From: a virus
Strand: one strand, 5' to 3'
DNA: 64,000 nucleotides
Virus record (IMG/VR): IMGVR_UViG_3300022752_000019
Coordinates: 1 to 64,000 of that record
In this document: positions 1 through 6,610 of the stretch, piece after piece
Layout: each line of letters starts with the position of its first letter
Position numbering within the stretch: position 1 is the first letter of the stretch
Translations under genes and position numbers: made by a program
The notes under the pieces: generated by a model
What the model was told of the DNA's origin: nothing
Databases searched by the model: none
The model's input: only the letters and a program-made list of their open reading frames with translations

Positions 1-2
1 AT

Positions 3-623
3 CAGGCGGAAGCCTGGCGCATCTTAGAGGAGTTCACACAAGTCTGTGGCGGTGTGTACTACGGCCCGAACTTCGCGTTCATCGCCGACCGGCCCTCGCG
101 CCTGCACCTCCTCGACGCGGGCACTTCCCACGTCCTCCACAACCCGGACGGGCCCGCGATCGCGTGGGGCCGAGACGAGAACGGCGAGTACGACCCGAAT
201 CACCCGCTCGGGACGAGCCTCTATTACTGGGAGGGACTTCAGGTCCCTGCCGATTGGATCATGAACAAGCCCACCACGCCGGAGCAGGTGCGGAAGCGGG
301 CCCTCGAGGTCCTGAACAACAACAACGCCGACCGCCGCACCGCCGGGTGCGAAATCCTGGGGTGGGACGCCGTCCTCGGGGCGCTCGACCCCCGAGTCAT
401 CGACGAGCACCCGGACCCCAAGTTCGGGAAGCTGGTCGAGGTCGCCTTCCCGGTGGGCAACGGTTCACGGACCGCCCCCGCTCGGTTCCTCATCGCCCAG
501 TGCGGCACCGGCCGCACGATCGCACTCCCGGCCATGCCGGAAGCGCAGACGGCGGTGGAGGCGGGGGCCATGTCCTATGACATCCCGGTCGAGGAGTACG
601 AGGGCCTCGGGTACCGCTCCTGA
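3..623 (+). CDS. DUF6745-like protein (5' end outside window)
   Basis: The frame is open to the left edge, so the N-terminus is missing; the GTG at position 54 is internal. The visible part has the pattern I associate with DUF6745 proteins: a His-x-Asn/Asp-x-x-Gly-Pro-Ala segment (about residues 48-55 of the visible frame), then a LYYW-x-G-x-x-VPADWI stretch, a helical spacer and a C-terminal beta region ending in a PVEEYEGL-like motif. The function of this family is unknown. From memory, longer homologues carry four-residue repeats N-terminal to this part, like those of the gene array beginning at 1188. The next gene (686) also looks like a recurrent companion. The family name is from memory and was not searched. 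Confidence 0.65.
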   Translation, partial: QAEAWRILEEFTQVCGGVYYGPNFAFIADRPSRLHLLDAGTSHVLHNPDGPAIAWGRDENGEYDPNHPLGTSLYYWEGLQVPADWIMNKPTTPEQVRKRALEVLNNNNADRRTAGCEILGWDAVLGALDPRVIDEHPDPKFGKLVEVAFPVGNGSRTAPARFLIAQCGTGRTIALPAMPEAQTAVEAGAMSYDIPVEEYEGLGYRS

Positions 624-633
624 TTCGATAGAT

Positions 634-657
634 GCCCGGAGGCGCATGCCTCCGGGC
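634..657 (+). other. Intergenic hairpin without T-tract
   Basis: A perfect 10-bp stem (GCCCGGAGGC / GCCTCCGGGC) with a GCAT loop lies between the stop at 623 and the start at 686. No T-run follows, so it may be a processing or stability element, or a weak or rho-assisted terminator. Confidence 0.5.
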
Positions 658-685
658 GTATTCCCCCACTCCAACGAGAAGTGCC

Positions 686-1093
686 ATGACTGCCACCGAG
701 AACTACACCCAGAACCCCGCGTACGGTCATCTTCTGAACCGGCGCCCCACCTCGCAAGGTGACATCCTCATCCGATACCGGAGCGGGAAGGTTCCCGGCA
801 GCTTCAAGCCGGTCGCCCACACCAACTCGGGGGAGATGGTCGTCGCTCCGTCCGACAACCCCCACATCGCGGTGTTCTCCCCGGACGCCGACGTGACGTT
901 CCTGCGCCAGGACGGCAATCCCCGCATGACCCTCCTCGTGAACTCGGTTCCCGTGGAGATCCGTCATGTGCGGGCCCTGAAGCCCCACGAGTCGCATGTG
1001 ATCCCGGAGGTCACCGACGGCGAAGGATACTGGGAGATCCGACGGCAGCTGAAGCCGCAGCCCGGCGGCGGACGGACCCTGAACCAGGACTGA
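686..1093 (+). CDS. Companion protein of the DUF6745-like gene
   Basis: This 135-residue protein has an N-terminal QGD-I-L-I-R segment (about residues 23-29) and a central beta-rich part. It ends with H-E-S-H-V-I-P and YWEIRRQ motifs (about 111-126). From memory, small proteins with the same order (QGD near the start, HE-x-H, then W-E-V-R-R-Q) sit next to DUF6745 genes in bacteria, so the two may form a cassette. The biochemical role is unknown. The ATG at 686 was chosen because it follows the upstream hairpin; its ribosome site is weak. A strong terminator follows at 1105. Confidence 0.6.
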   Translation: MTATENYTQNPAYGHLLNRRPTSQGDILIRYRSGKVPGSFKPVAHTNSGEMVVAPSDNPHIAVFSPDADVTFLRQDGNPRMTLLVNSVPVEIRHVRALKPHESHVIPEVTDGEGYWEIRRQLKPQPGGGRTLNQD

Positions 1094-1104
1094 TCCCTCC
1101 CATT

Positions 1105-1145
1105 GCCGCGCAGGCCCCTTCGGGGGCCTGCGCGGCTTTCTTTTT
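1105..1145 (+). terminator. Rho-independent terminator
   Basis: A perfect 14-bp GC-rich stem (GCCGCGCAGGCCCC and its complement) with a TTCG loop is followed by TTTCTTTTT. It separates the DUF6745-like pair from the tandem array. Confidence 0.93.
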
Positions 1146-1187
1146 ACGACGTACAAGGCTGGCGGGCTATCCCAGCCGGAGTGCCAC

Positions 1188-1466
1188 ATGCTCAATGACA
1201 GCCCTTGCACCATGCGCGTGCGCTTCTGGTGGTTCGTAGAATTCACCGTACAGGACGCCGTTCAAAGCGCCATGAGGTCGGCCCACCCAATCTCTCCCGT
1301 ATGGGTAGACACCGGGTACGGCATAGCCGATAGAGTGCACGACGCCGTGGGTGCTGCCCTGTGTTGGGGCGAAGAACGGGCCATGCGCAAATCAGACCAT
1401 CCGAGCCTCGATCGGTTCATCGACGAAATCGAACAGAAATGGAGTGCAGCATGCACAACCCGATGA
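1188..1466 (+). CDS. Four-residue-repeat protein, array copy 1
   Basis: This is the first and most divergent array member, 92 residues. The ATG at 1188 follows a GGAG. Its middle keeps only a few A-V-x-x units (VQDAVQSAM, RVHDAVGAA). The tail HPSLDRFIDEIEQKWS (about residues 71-86) matches the array signature. It runs four codons past the usual end, so it overlaps copy 2 by 16 nt. The first 45 residues, including an R-F-W-W-F stretch, are not shared with other copies. No function is known. Confidence 0.75.
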   Translation: MLNDSPCTMRVRFWWFVEFTVQDAVQSAMRSAHPISPVWVDTGYGIADRVHDAVGAALCWGEERAMRKSDHPSLDRFIDEIEQKWSAACTTR

Positions 1467-1705
1467 GCCCTTCGGGCATGGAGCGAGGTGTGAACGATAC
1501 CGTGTACGTGGCCGTGCACGCGGCCATGTACGATGCCGTGGGCTGGGCCGTGCACAATGTCACGCGCGACTCCGTGAACTTGCCCGTGCACGATGTCGTG
1601 GGCTGGTCCGTGTTCTATGCCGCGTTCTATGACGCGCACAAATCGGACCACACGGTCATTGACAAATTCGTCGAAGAAACCGAGCAGAATTGGAGTGCGA
1701 CATGA
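1451..1705 (+). CDS. Four-residue-repeat protein, array copy 2
   Basis: An 84-residue protein with N-terminus MHNPMSPSGMERGV. Roughly a dozen units of the A/S-V-x-x type follow (for example YVAVHAAMYDAVGWAVHNV), then the tail TVIDKFVEETEQNWSAT. The unit ends G-W and H-D alternate. The start ATG lies 5 nt after the GGAG contained in the WSA codons of copy 1. Predicted to be helical or solenoid-like; no catalytic motif is visible. Confidence 0.8.
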   Translation: MHNPMSPSGMERGVNDTVYVAVHAAMYDAVGWAVHNVTRDSVNLPVHDVVGWSVFYAAFYDAHKSDHTVIDKFVEETEQNWSAT

Positions 1706-1959
1706 ACAGCCTGATGAGCCCTTCGGACATACAGTGGCTCGTGTACGTGTGGATGCAAGATGCCACGTACTACGTCACTTGCTACGCCGCGTACGAGGAC
1801 GTGTACGATGTCGTGTACGAGGACGTGGCCCGTGCCGTGCAGCGGGCCGTGCACGATGCTGCGCACGATGCCCTGTGGCAAGTCCTCCGAAATCATCTTC
1901 TGCACCCCAATATCGACAAATTCATCGAAGAAACCGAACAGAATTGGAGTGTTGCATGA
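1702..1959 (+). CDS. Four-residue-repeat protein, array copy 3
   Basis: An 85-residue protein starting MNSLMSPSDIQW. The repeat is tyrosine- and aspartate-rich here (AAYEDVYDVVYEDVARAV), and the tail is HPNIDKFIEETEQNWSVA. The start overlaps the stop of copy 2 as ATGA, with a ribosome site inside the preceding TGG-AGT codons. Confidence 0.8.
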   Translation: MNSLMSPSDIQWLVYVWMQDATYYVTCYAAYEDVYDVVYEDVARAVQRAVHDAAHDALWQVLRNHLLHPNIDKFIEETEQNWSVA

Positions 1960-2213
1960 ACCACGATCCGAGTCCCAAGTCCGTGCGCTTGGGCGTGAAC
2001 GACGCCGTGTACATTGTCGTGCGAGATGCCGTGAGCAAAGTCGCGAACTGGGACGTGTTCGACGCCATATGGGATGCTATGCACGATGTCGTGGACCGGA
2101 CCGCGTGCCGTGTCATGTACGTGGCCGTGCACGATGCCGTCATTGTCAGTTCTCCACATACGAACCTTGACAAATTCGTCAACGAAACCGAGCAGAGATG
2201 GAGTGTCACATGA
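1956..2213 (+). CDS. Four-residue-repeat protein, array copy 4
   Basis: An 85-residue protein starting MNHDPSPKSVRLGVNDAV. The repeat units are more divergent (VVRDAVSKVANWDVFDAI), and a second set lies near the tail (VMYVAVHDAVIV). The C-terminal signature is HTNLDKFVNETEQRWSVT. It starts at an ATGA overlap with copy 3. Confidence 0.8.
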   Translation: MNHDPSPKSVRLGVNDAVYIVVRDAVSKVANWDVFDAIWDAMHDVVDRTACRVMYVAVHDAVIVSSPHTNLDKFVNETEQRWSVT

Positions 2214-2446
2214 ACAGCCTGATGAGCCCTTCAAAAATAAGATGGGCCGTGCAGGAGGTCCTGTACGAGCGCGTTAACTATGCCGTATGGCGGGCCGTGC
2301 ACGATGCCGTGTACGATGCCATGTGCCGTGCCGTGTACGAGACCATGAGCTGGGCCGTGTTGGGCGTCGTTCGGGTCAACGAGACTCTGCACCCCAATGT
2401 CGACAAATTCATCAACGAAACCGAACAGAACTGGGATGTAGCATGA
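2210..2446 (+). CDS. Four-residue-repeat protein, array copy 5
   Basis: A 78-residue protein whose N-terminus (MNSLMSPSKIRW) is nearly that of copy 3, suggesting one of the more recent duplications. The repeats read AVWRAVHDAVYDAMCRAVYE, and the tail is HPNVDKFINETEQNWDVA. It starts at an ATGA overlap with copy 4. Confidence 0.8.
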   Translation: MNSLMSPSKIRWAVQEVLYERVNYAVWRAVHDAVYDAMCRAVYETMSWAVLGVVRVNETLHPNVDKFINETEQNWDVA

Positions 2447-2676
2447 ACAACATGCTGAGCCCCAAGGCCATGCACTTGGCCGTGTCCGGGACCGTGTACT
2501 GGGCCGTGTACTGGGCCGTAGACGTGGCCGTGGGCTGGGCCGTGGAAGGAGCCTTGCGGCGGAACGTGTCCAGGACCGTGTACTGGGTCGTGTCCGAGGC
2601 CGTCCGTGTCAGCCCCACACACCCGAACCTTGACAAGTTCATCAACGAAGTCGAACAAAAATGGGGTGTTGGATGA
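2443..2676 (+). CDS. Four-residue-repeat protein, array copy 6
   Basis: A 77-residue protein starting MNNMLSPKAMHLAV. It is the most tryptophan-rich member (TVYWAVYWAVDVAVGWAV), which gives it the most hydrophobic middle. The tail is HPNLDKFINEVEQKWGVG. It starts at an ATGA overlap with copy 5. Confidence 0.8.
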   Translation: MNNMLSPKAMHLAVSGTVYWAVYWAVDVAVGWAVEGALRRNVSRTVYWVVSEAVRVSPTHPNLDKFINEVEQKWGVG

Positions 2677-2924
2677 AAACGCTGAGTCCCAGATCCATGT
2701 TCGACAACATATACGAGGCGCTACGAGGCCCATTGCACACGGCCATGTCGGAGGCTGTAAGCGACTTCGTGGGTGGCCAAGTGGGGATTGGTGTAGTCTG
2801 GGAGGTGTCTACCATACACGAAGACATGCACTTGGCCGTGTTGTGGGATGCTCAGAAGGATTCCTGTCACCACAATCTCGACCAATTCATCAAGAACGTG
2901 CATACGACCTGGGGAACGAGATGA
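2673..2924 (+). CDS. Four-residue-repeat protein, array copy 7
   Basis: An 83-residue protein starting MKTLSPRSMFDNIYEAL. The four-residue period is largely eroded (AMSEAVSDFV, then a G-G-Q-V-G-I-G-V-V stretch). The tail is recognisable but degenerate (HHNLDQFIKNVHTTWGTR). It starts at an ATGA overlap with copy 6 and is probably an older copy. Confidence 0.75.
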   Translation: MKTLSPRSMFDNIYEALRGPLHTAMSEAVSDFVGGQVGIGVVWEVSTIHEDMHLAVLWDAQKDSCHHNLDQFIKNVHTTWGTR

Positions 2925-3142
2925 TTAAGGACCCACGTCACCTACGCGAATCCGTGGACGATGCCATACGTTCATCCGTGAACTACGCCGTGAACGCATC
3001 CGTGAGTTGGCCCGTGAATGTGAAGGTGCAGCAAGTTGTCTACCGGCGGTTCGTAAACGACATGTTCCTGTTCTCCACATATGCAGTCCATCCCGGCCTC
3101 GACAAGTTCGTGGCGGAGATCGAACTGACTTTCCTGGAGTGA
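2921..3142 (+). CDS. Four-residue-repeat protein, array copy 8
   Basis: A 73-residue protein starting MIKDPRHLRESVDDAI. The repeats use S-V-N units (SSVNYAVNASVSWPVNVKV), closer to the S-V-x-x form I recall from bacterial DUF6745-type proteins. The tail is HPGLDKFVAEIELTFLE and has lost the tryptophan. It starts at an ATGA overlap with copy 7 and is the last array member. Confidence 0.78.
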   Translation: MIKDPRHLRESVDDAIRSSVNYAVNASVSWPVNVKVQQVVYRRFVNDMFLFSTYAVHPGLDKFVAEIELTFLE

Positions 3143-3145
3143 GGC

Positions 3146-3514
3146 ATGACGAACCAAGATCTGATCGAAGCCTTCCTCCCCGACGGGAGAAAAGTCGTCA
3201 ACCTGTATTCTCTCGTCCTTGGCGGAGCGCCGCTGGAGTCCTTTGTGGGCAAGACCTGCCACATCCCCGGCTTTCAGGTGGGGACCCCTCCTGGTAGCGT
3301 GGGCGTAGCTTGGACCGTCGGACAAATTCGAGACTTGGAAATCAAGACGCTCGGGAAGCCGTTCGATGACGAGTACGACCCGGCCGAGGCGGACCATCCA
3401 CATTTCCATTCTGGCGAGATCAACGGGCTCGAGTTCTGCGAGGACCTGCGCTACCCCAGGGTGCATGGCGAGGGCTTCGACAAGGCAATCGTCTTTGTGT
3501 GGGTGGAATCTTGA
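3146..3514 (+). CDS. Unknown protein after the array
   Basis: A 122-residue acidic protein that I do not recognise. It follows copy 8 by 3 nt, with a GGAG/GAGG ribosome site before the ATG. It has a central beta-like part and an H-P-H-F-H-S-G-E segment (about residues 84-91) that could bind metal. It lacks the array tail, but the overlapping small ORF after it carries one, so it appears to be inserted in the same transcription unit. Confidence 0.75.
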   Translation: MTNQDLIEAFLPDGRKVVNLYSLVLGGAPLESFVGKTCHIPGFQVGTPPGSVGVAWTVGQIRDLEIKTLGKPFDDEYDPAEADHPHFHSGEINGLEFCEDLRYPRVHGEGFDKAIVFVWVES

Positions 3515-3594
3515 GTGTGGGTGATGCCGCGTGTCCCGACTGCGGACACGCGCACCCAGGGCTTGATAAGTTCATCAGCGATCTTCAGATTTGA
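3511..3594 (+). CDS. Mini-ORF with Cys pair and array tail
   Basis: A 27-codon reading frame starts at TTG (3511, overlapping the previous TGA) or GTG (3517). It encodes a C-P-D-C-G-H-A-H knuckle directly followed by HPGLDKFISDLQI, the array signature. It has no room for the repeat region. It is either a remnant of a ninth copy or a free-standing tail module with a zinc-knuckle-like head. A terminator follows 13 nt downstream. Confidence 0.5.
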   Translation: MSVGDAACPDCGHAHPGLDKFISDLQI

Positions 3595-3607
3595 GTAACT
3601 TCGAGAT

Positions 3608-3642
3608 GAGACGCCGGCGCTTTGCGCCGGCGTCTCTTTTCT
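3608..3642 (+). terminator. Rho-independent terminator
   Basis: A 13-bp perfect stem (GAGACGCCGGCGC) with a TTT loop is followed by TTTTCT. It closes the array transcription unit. Confidence 0.9.
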
Positions 3643-3644
3643 CA

Positions 3645-3672
3645 GTAAATTAGCTGGATATTTGCGACATAA
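3645..3672 (+). promoter_or_regulatory. Putative phage promoter (AAATTA ... GACATAA)
   Basis: The sequence has AAATTA, about 15 nt of spacer and then GCGACATAA. It lies right after a terminator and 28 nt before the ATG at 3701. The same two-part element recurs at 7852, 12675, 15794, 23968 and 51177. It does not match sigma70 -35/-10 boxes. Confidence 0.5.
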
Positions 3673-3700
3673 CAAGATCAGCACCCTTACTGGAGGTAGT

Positions 3701-4147
3701 ATGAAGATTCCTTCCTGGGTCGATGACTCGTACCACGTCGACCCGAACAACTTGTCGGTCGTTCGCTCCCATAATTCGGACAAGACGGACCTCTGGTCTG
3801 AGAAAGTCTACGTTCTCGACCATTCCATTCAGGAGATCCTGTTCAGAGGATCGATCGTGGAGGCGTACGACGCCATCTGCGGGTTCTGTACGAGGCGCGA
3901 CCTCGAACACCTGTTTGGGATGGACCTCCCGGACATCGAGCGCCGTTCACTGCTCAGCCCTCCGGAAGATGAGGAGGATTACCTCGATTACTTTGGAGGA
4001 CTCCCGGAGGAAGACTCAAAGGCCAAGAGTGGCAAGGGGGAGAAGTACAGCGTCTGCGGTACTTGTAGGGCCATTCTGGACGATGAAGAGTGCTGGAACT
4101 GCTCGGACATGGATCCCATTCTTCGCAATCCCTCGCATCAGGAGTGA
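3701..4147 (+). CDS. Zinc-ribbon-like unknown protein
   Basis: A 148-residue acidic protein. The ATG at 3701 has a strong GGAGGT ribosome site 4 nt upstream. A C-terminal C-x2-C-x8-C-x2-C cluster (CGTC ... CWNC, about residues 122-137) looks like a zinc ribbon. A further C-G-F-C pair lies near residue 66. The acidic middle (PPEDEEDYLDYF) separates them. No family is recognised. It is the first gene after a terminator and putative promoter, and its stop overlaps the next start (GTGA). Confidence 0.8.
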   Translation: MKIPSWVDDSYHVDPNNLSVVRSHNSDKTDLWSEKVYVLDHSIQEILFRGSIVEAYDAICGFCTRRDLEHLFGMDLPDIERRSLLSPPEDEEDYLDYFGGLPEEDSKAKSGKGEKYSVCGTCRAILDDEECWNCSDMDPILRNPSHQE

Positions 4148-4329
4148 CCGTGCGCCCTGCTTTCTACGTCCACGACGAGGGCGGCATCACCGCCATGAAC
4201 TACGAGTTGGGATGGATTGCCCGAGAGCCCTCCCGCGACGCCGCCGCCGACGCCGCCGCCGCCGCCTACGCCGCCGAGCGCGCCGCCCAACGTGCAGACC
4301 TGCTGGCGGCTCTGGAGGTGGCGCCGTGA
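4144..4329 (+). CDS. Small alanine-rich protein A
   Basis: A 61-residue protein; the GTG at 4144 overlaps the upstream TGA (GTGA), and GTG at 4150 is an alternative. An N-terminal globular part (VRPAFYVHDEGGITAMNYEL) leads into an Ala/Asp helix ending AAYAAERAAQRADLLAALEV. This end is almost the same as the end of the next protein, so the two share a duplicated tail. Codons are nearly all GCC/GAC. Confidence 0.65.
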   Translation: MTVRPAFYVHDEGGITAMNYELGWIAREPSRDAAADAAAAAYAAERAAQRADLLAALEVAP

Positions 4330-4799
4330 CCCCCCGCCTCACCCTCTCCATCCGCGACCTTCGCCGCGCCAGCGCCTGCGACCTCGACGCGCGCATCGCG
4401 GACCTCCGGGCCGTCCTGCCCGACGTGGCCGACACCGACGCCGTGGACGTGCGCGTCTGGTGGTCGCTGCCCTCGACATCGACGGCCGATGCCATCTGGA
4501 GCCTCCGGGCTGCACGGCCCCGCGCTCGCGCCGCCGCCGTGGCGGTGCTGGTAGCGCAGTGCGCGGCGACGAGGGCGGAGGGCTACGCCCGCGCCGACGC
4601 CGCCGCCGCCGCCGTCGCCGCCGCAGCCCGCGCCGCCCGCGCCGCAGCCCGCGCCGCAGCCCGCGCCGCCGCCGCCGACGCCGCCTACGCCGCCGCCTGG
4701 GCCGCCTACGACGCCGCCGACGCCGCCGCCGCCGCCTACGCCGCCGAGCGCGCCGCCCAGATGGCGGACCTCCTCGCTGCTCTGGAGATCGCACCATGA
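4326..4799 (+). CDS. Alanine-rich protein B with long Ala/Arg helix
   Basis: A 157-residue protein starting at GTG 4326, overlapping the stop of protein A. The first about 85 residues are ordinary (R-D-L-R-R-A, W-W-S-L-P). The remainder is almost only Ala with Arg, Asp and Tyr spaced for one long amphipathic helix, ending in the same A-Y-A-A-E-R-A-A-Q tail as protein A. It is coupled by ATGA to dUTPase. It may be a scaffold or coiled-coil partner; the function is unknown. Confidence 0.65.
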   Translation: MTPRLTLSIRDLRRASACDLDARIADLRAVLPDVADTDAVDVRVWWSLPSTSTADAIWSLRAARPRARAAAVAVLVAQCAATRAEGYARADAAAAAVAAAARAARAAARAAARAAAADAAYAAAWAAYDAADAAAAAYAAERAAQMADLLAALEIAP

Positions 4800-5485
4800 C
4801 CATCCGCATCACCTACACCCTCGCCCCCGGCGCCCACGCGCCGACCCGCGCAACCGCCGGCGCCGCCGGCATGGACCTCCACGCGTACCTCCCGGACGGC
4901 GCCAGCATCCGCATCCCGCCCGGGGAGTGGCGGCGCATTCGCACCGGAGTTTACCTCGCCCTGCCGCCCGGCTTCGAGGGGCAGATTCGCCCCCGGTCGG
5001 GGCTCGCCTGGAAACGGGGGATCACCGTCCTGAACAGCCCGGGCACCATCGACTCGGACTACCGCGGGGAGCTGGGGGTCATCCTCATCAACCACGGCGT
5101 TGCACACGACTTCGTTCACGACGGCGACCGCATCGCGCAGCTCGTGGTTTGCCCCGTGCCGGCGGTGCAGATGGTCCCGGCCAACTCCCTGCCCGCCACC
5201 GCGCGCGGGGCCGGCGGCTTCGGCAGCACGGGGACGGGGCCGGTGGACAGCGACGACCGCGCCCGGCTCGAAGCCCGCGTGCGCGCCCTCGAAGCGGAGT
5301 GCGCGGAGGCCCGCGCCGAGGCCGCACAGTGGGCCGCGAAGCTCGACGAGGAGCGCGCCGCCGTGGTGGCCTACCTGCGCAAATCTGCCGCCGTCGCCGA
5401 CGAGTTCGGCGCCGTGCCCTTCGCCATCGCCGAGGAAGCCGAGGCCATCGAGCGCGGCGAGCACCGCGCCGTGGGTGCCCGATGA
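4796..5485 (+). CDS. dut: dUTP diphosphatase with C-terminal helical extension
   Basis: Hydrolyses dUTP to dUMP and pyrophosphate, keeping uracil out of DNA and feeding dTMP synthesis. All five trimeric-dUTPase motifs are present in order: AGMDLHA (about residue 22), RPRSGLAWKRGI (about 64), a substrate-pocket segment SPGTIDSDYRGELGV (about 80), DGDRIAQLVV (about 108) and the P-loop-like RGAGGFGSTG (about 137). The family usually ends here at about 150 residues. This protein continues about 80 residues with a heptad-like Ala/Glu/Arg helix, possibly contacting the alanine-rich proteins encoded just upstream. The start ATG overlaps the previous stop. Confidence 0.95.
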   Translation: MTIRITYTLAPGAHAPTRATAGAAGMDLHAYLPDGASIRIPPGEWRRIRTGVYLALPPGFEGQIRPRSGLAWKRGITVLNSPGTIDSDYRGELGVILINHGVAHDFVHDGDRIAQLVVCPVPAVQMVPANSLPATARGAGGFGSTGTGPVDSDDRARLEARVRALEAECAEARAEAAQWAAKLDEERAAVVAYLRKSAAVADEFGAVPFAIAEEAEAIERGEHRAVGAR

Positions 5486-5534
5486 CGCCGCCCTGCCTCG
5501 CCCCGCCCGACCTGCGCTCACAGTAGGAGGTCGT

Positions 5535-6200
5535 ATGCGACCAAACGGCCGCACCATTCGCAAGGTGCTCATGAAGAGCCGGAGGCTCCATTTGTGCGGG
5601 CCCCGGTCCTACATTCAAGTTCGCCTACCCATGTCTGTATTTCCTGTTCCGCCTCCGTCCCAGGAATACTCCCGTAAGTGGGGCCTCGAAAGCTTCAATG
5701 GGTTCTGGAAGAGGGAACTCGATAATGGCACCATTGAGTACCGCCACATCAGCAAGGTATCTTCTTCCGCGCCTCCCACGGCCGATGACGGCCGTTTCCA
5801 CTTCCTGGAAGAAGTAAATGAGCCTGGAGGTTCCAGATACGTCTGGTGGGAAGGAAAGTTTGCCGTCTATTCCAAGGGTGAGAAGCTCACGCGCACCGAC
5901 CTTCCCATAGAGGACATTGCGGCCCATCGGGCATGGTCGATCTGGAAGGAGGCCCATCTGTACGGATTCTTTCCGGAAAGCCGCGGTCCCGTCATGCGAG
6001 GGTTTCTGGAGACCGCGGACTTCGCCACGACTCATTTCGGCACGATCAGTGACCAGACAGACCTGTCCAGGTGCTACGCCTATCTGACGTACACGGTAAA
6101 GTGGTACGAGCGCGAGACCTTCCAGCAGTTCATTGCGAGCCTGAAACGCACGTTTCGTGTTGCGGACAAACATGGCGTGGATGCGCGCCTGATGCGGTAG
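5535..6200 (+). CDS. Unknown protein, 221 aa
   Basis: The ATG at 5535 has an AGGAGG ribosome site 4 nt upstream. The protein is rich in Trp/Tyr/Phe, with a basic N-terminus (RPNGRTIRKVLMKSRRL) and an alpha/beta body. No motif is recognised. It lies 49 nt after dUTPase in the same strand block. Confidence 0.75.
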   Translation: MRPNGRTIRKVLMKSRRLHLCGPRSYIQVRLPMSVFPVPPPSQEYSRKWGLESFNGFWKRELDNGTIEYRHISKVSSSAPPTADDGRFHFLEEVNEPGGSRYVWWEGKFAVYSKGEKLTRTDLPIEDIAAHRAWSIWKEAHLYGFFPESRGPVMRGFLETADFATTHFGTISDQTDLSRCYAYLTYTVKWYERETFQQFIASLKRTFRVADKHGVDARLMR

Positions 6201-6221
6201 TGACAACTTTAGGAGAGCCCA

Positions 6222-6560
6222 ATGAAGATGGTTCAGTGCACGATTAGCTTCGAAAAAGTGATGGACGTAACAGCATACTTTCCGGAGGGAACGTCCGCGT
6301 CAGAGATCGAGCGGATTGCCCGCGCGGTTGCGGACGGTTCGATCAAAGAGTGGGACGAGCCAGACTGGGAAACCCACTGTAGTTTCGTCAAGACGGTGGA
6401 CATTCCGGACGACGAACTCCAGCCAGATCCTCCCAATCGGTTCGGATATCGCAAGCCGCCCAAGATCTTCACTGACGGGGACACCGTTACCGTAGACGAT
6501 GACGGTGAGGATCTGGTGGATCCATCGGACGCCACCTGGTGGATTCCCAGCGACACCTGA
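6222..6560 (+). CDS. Unknown acidic protein, 112 aa
   Basis: The ATG at 6222 follows AGGAG by about 6 nt. The protein is strongly acidic, with an N-terminal beta strand and helix (a ferredoxin-like start is possible) and a D-D-D-G-E-D segment near the C-terminus. No family is recognised. Confidence 0.75.
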   Translation: MKMVQCTISFEKVMDVTAYFPEGTSASEIERIARAVADGSIKEWDEPDWETHCSFVKTVDIPDDELQPDPPNRFGYRKPPKIFTDGDTVTVDDDGEDLVDPSDATWWIPSDT

Positions 6561-6610
6561 CGACATTAAAAACAGACCGTAAGCAGGTCATAGTATTGAT
6601 GGAGGTGTAG

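Larger units (their letters stand above)
1188..3142 (+). repeat. Tandem array of eight paralogous small genes built from 12-bp repeats
   Basis: Eight consecutive genes of 73-92 codons descend from one ancestor. Each has a short variable N-terminus (often N-S-L-M-S-P-S or similar), a middle of degenerate four-residue units and a conserved C-terminal tail of the form H-P-N-L-D-K-F-I-x-E-x-E-Q-x-W. At DNA level the middle is a degenerate 12-bp minisatellite (GCCGTGCACGAT, GCCGTGTACGAT, GCCGTGTACTGG and variants). Genes 2-8 each start at an ATGA overlap with the previous stop, except that genes 1 and 2 overlap by 16 nt. Confidence 0.9.

Noticed and set aside
1262-2733. Long minus-strand reading frames opposite the array, rich in H-G-x-V units
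   Set aside because: They arise because the 12-bp repeat is open in several frames on both strands. They lack ribosome sites and conserved ends, while the plus genes have chained ATGA starts and a conserved tail.
4187-5618. Long Arg-rich frames on both strands over the Ala-rich/dUTPase genes
   Set aside because: GCC-rich codons leave all frames open. The products are Arg/Pro low-complexity, and the plus-strand dUTPase frame is clearly the real one.
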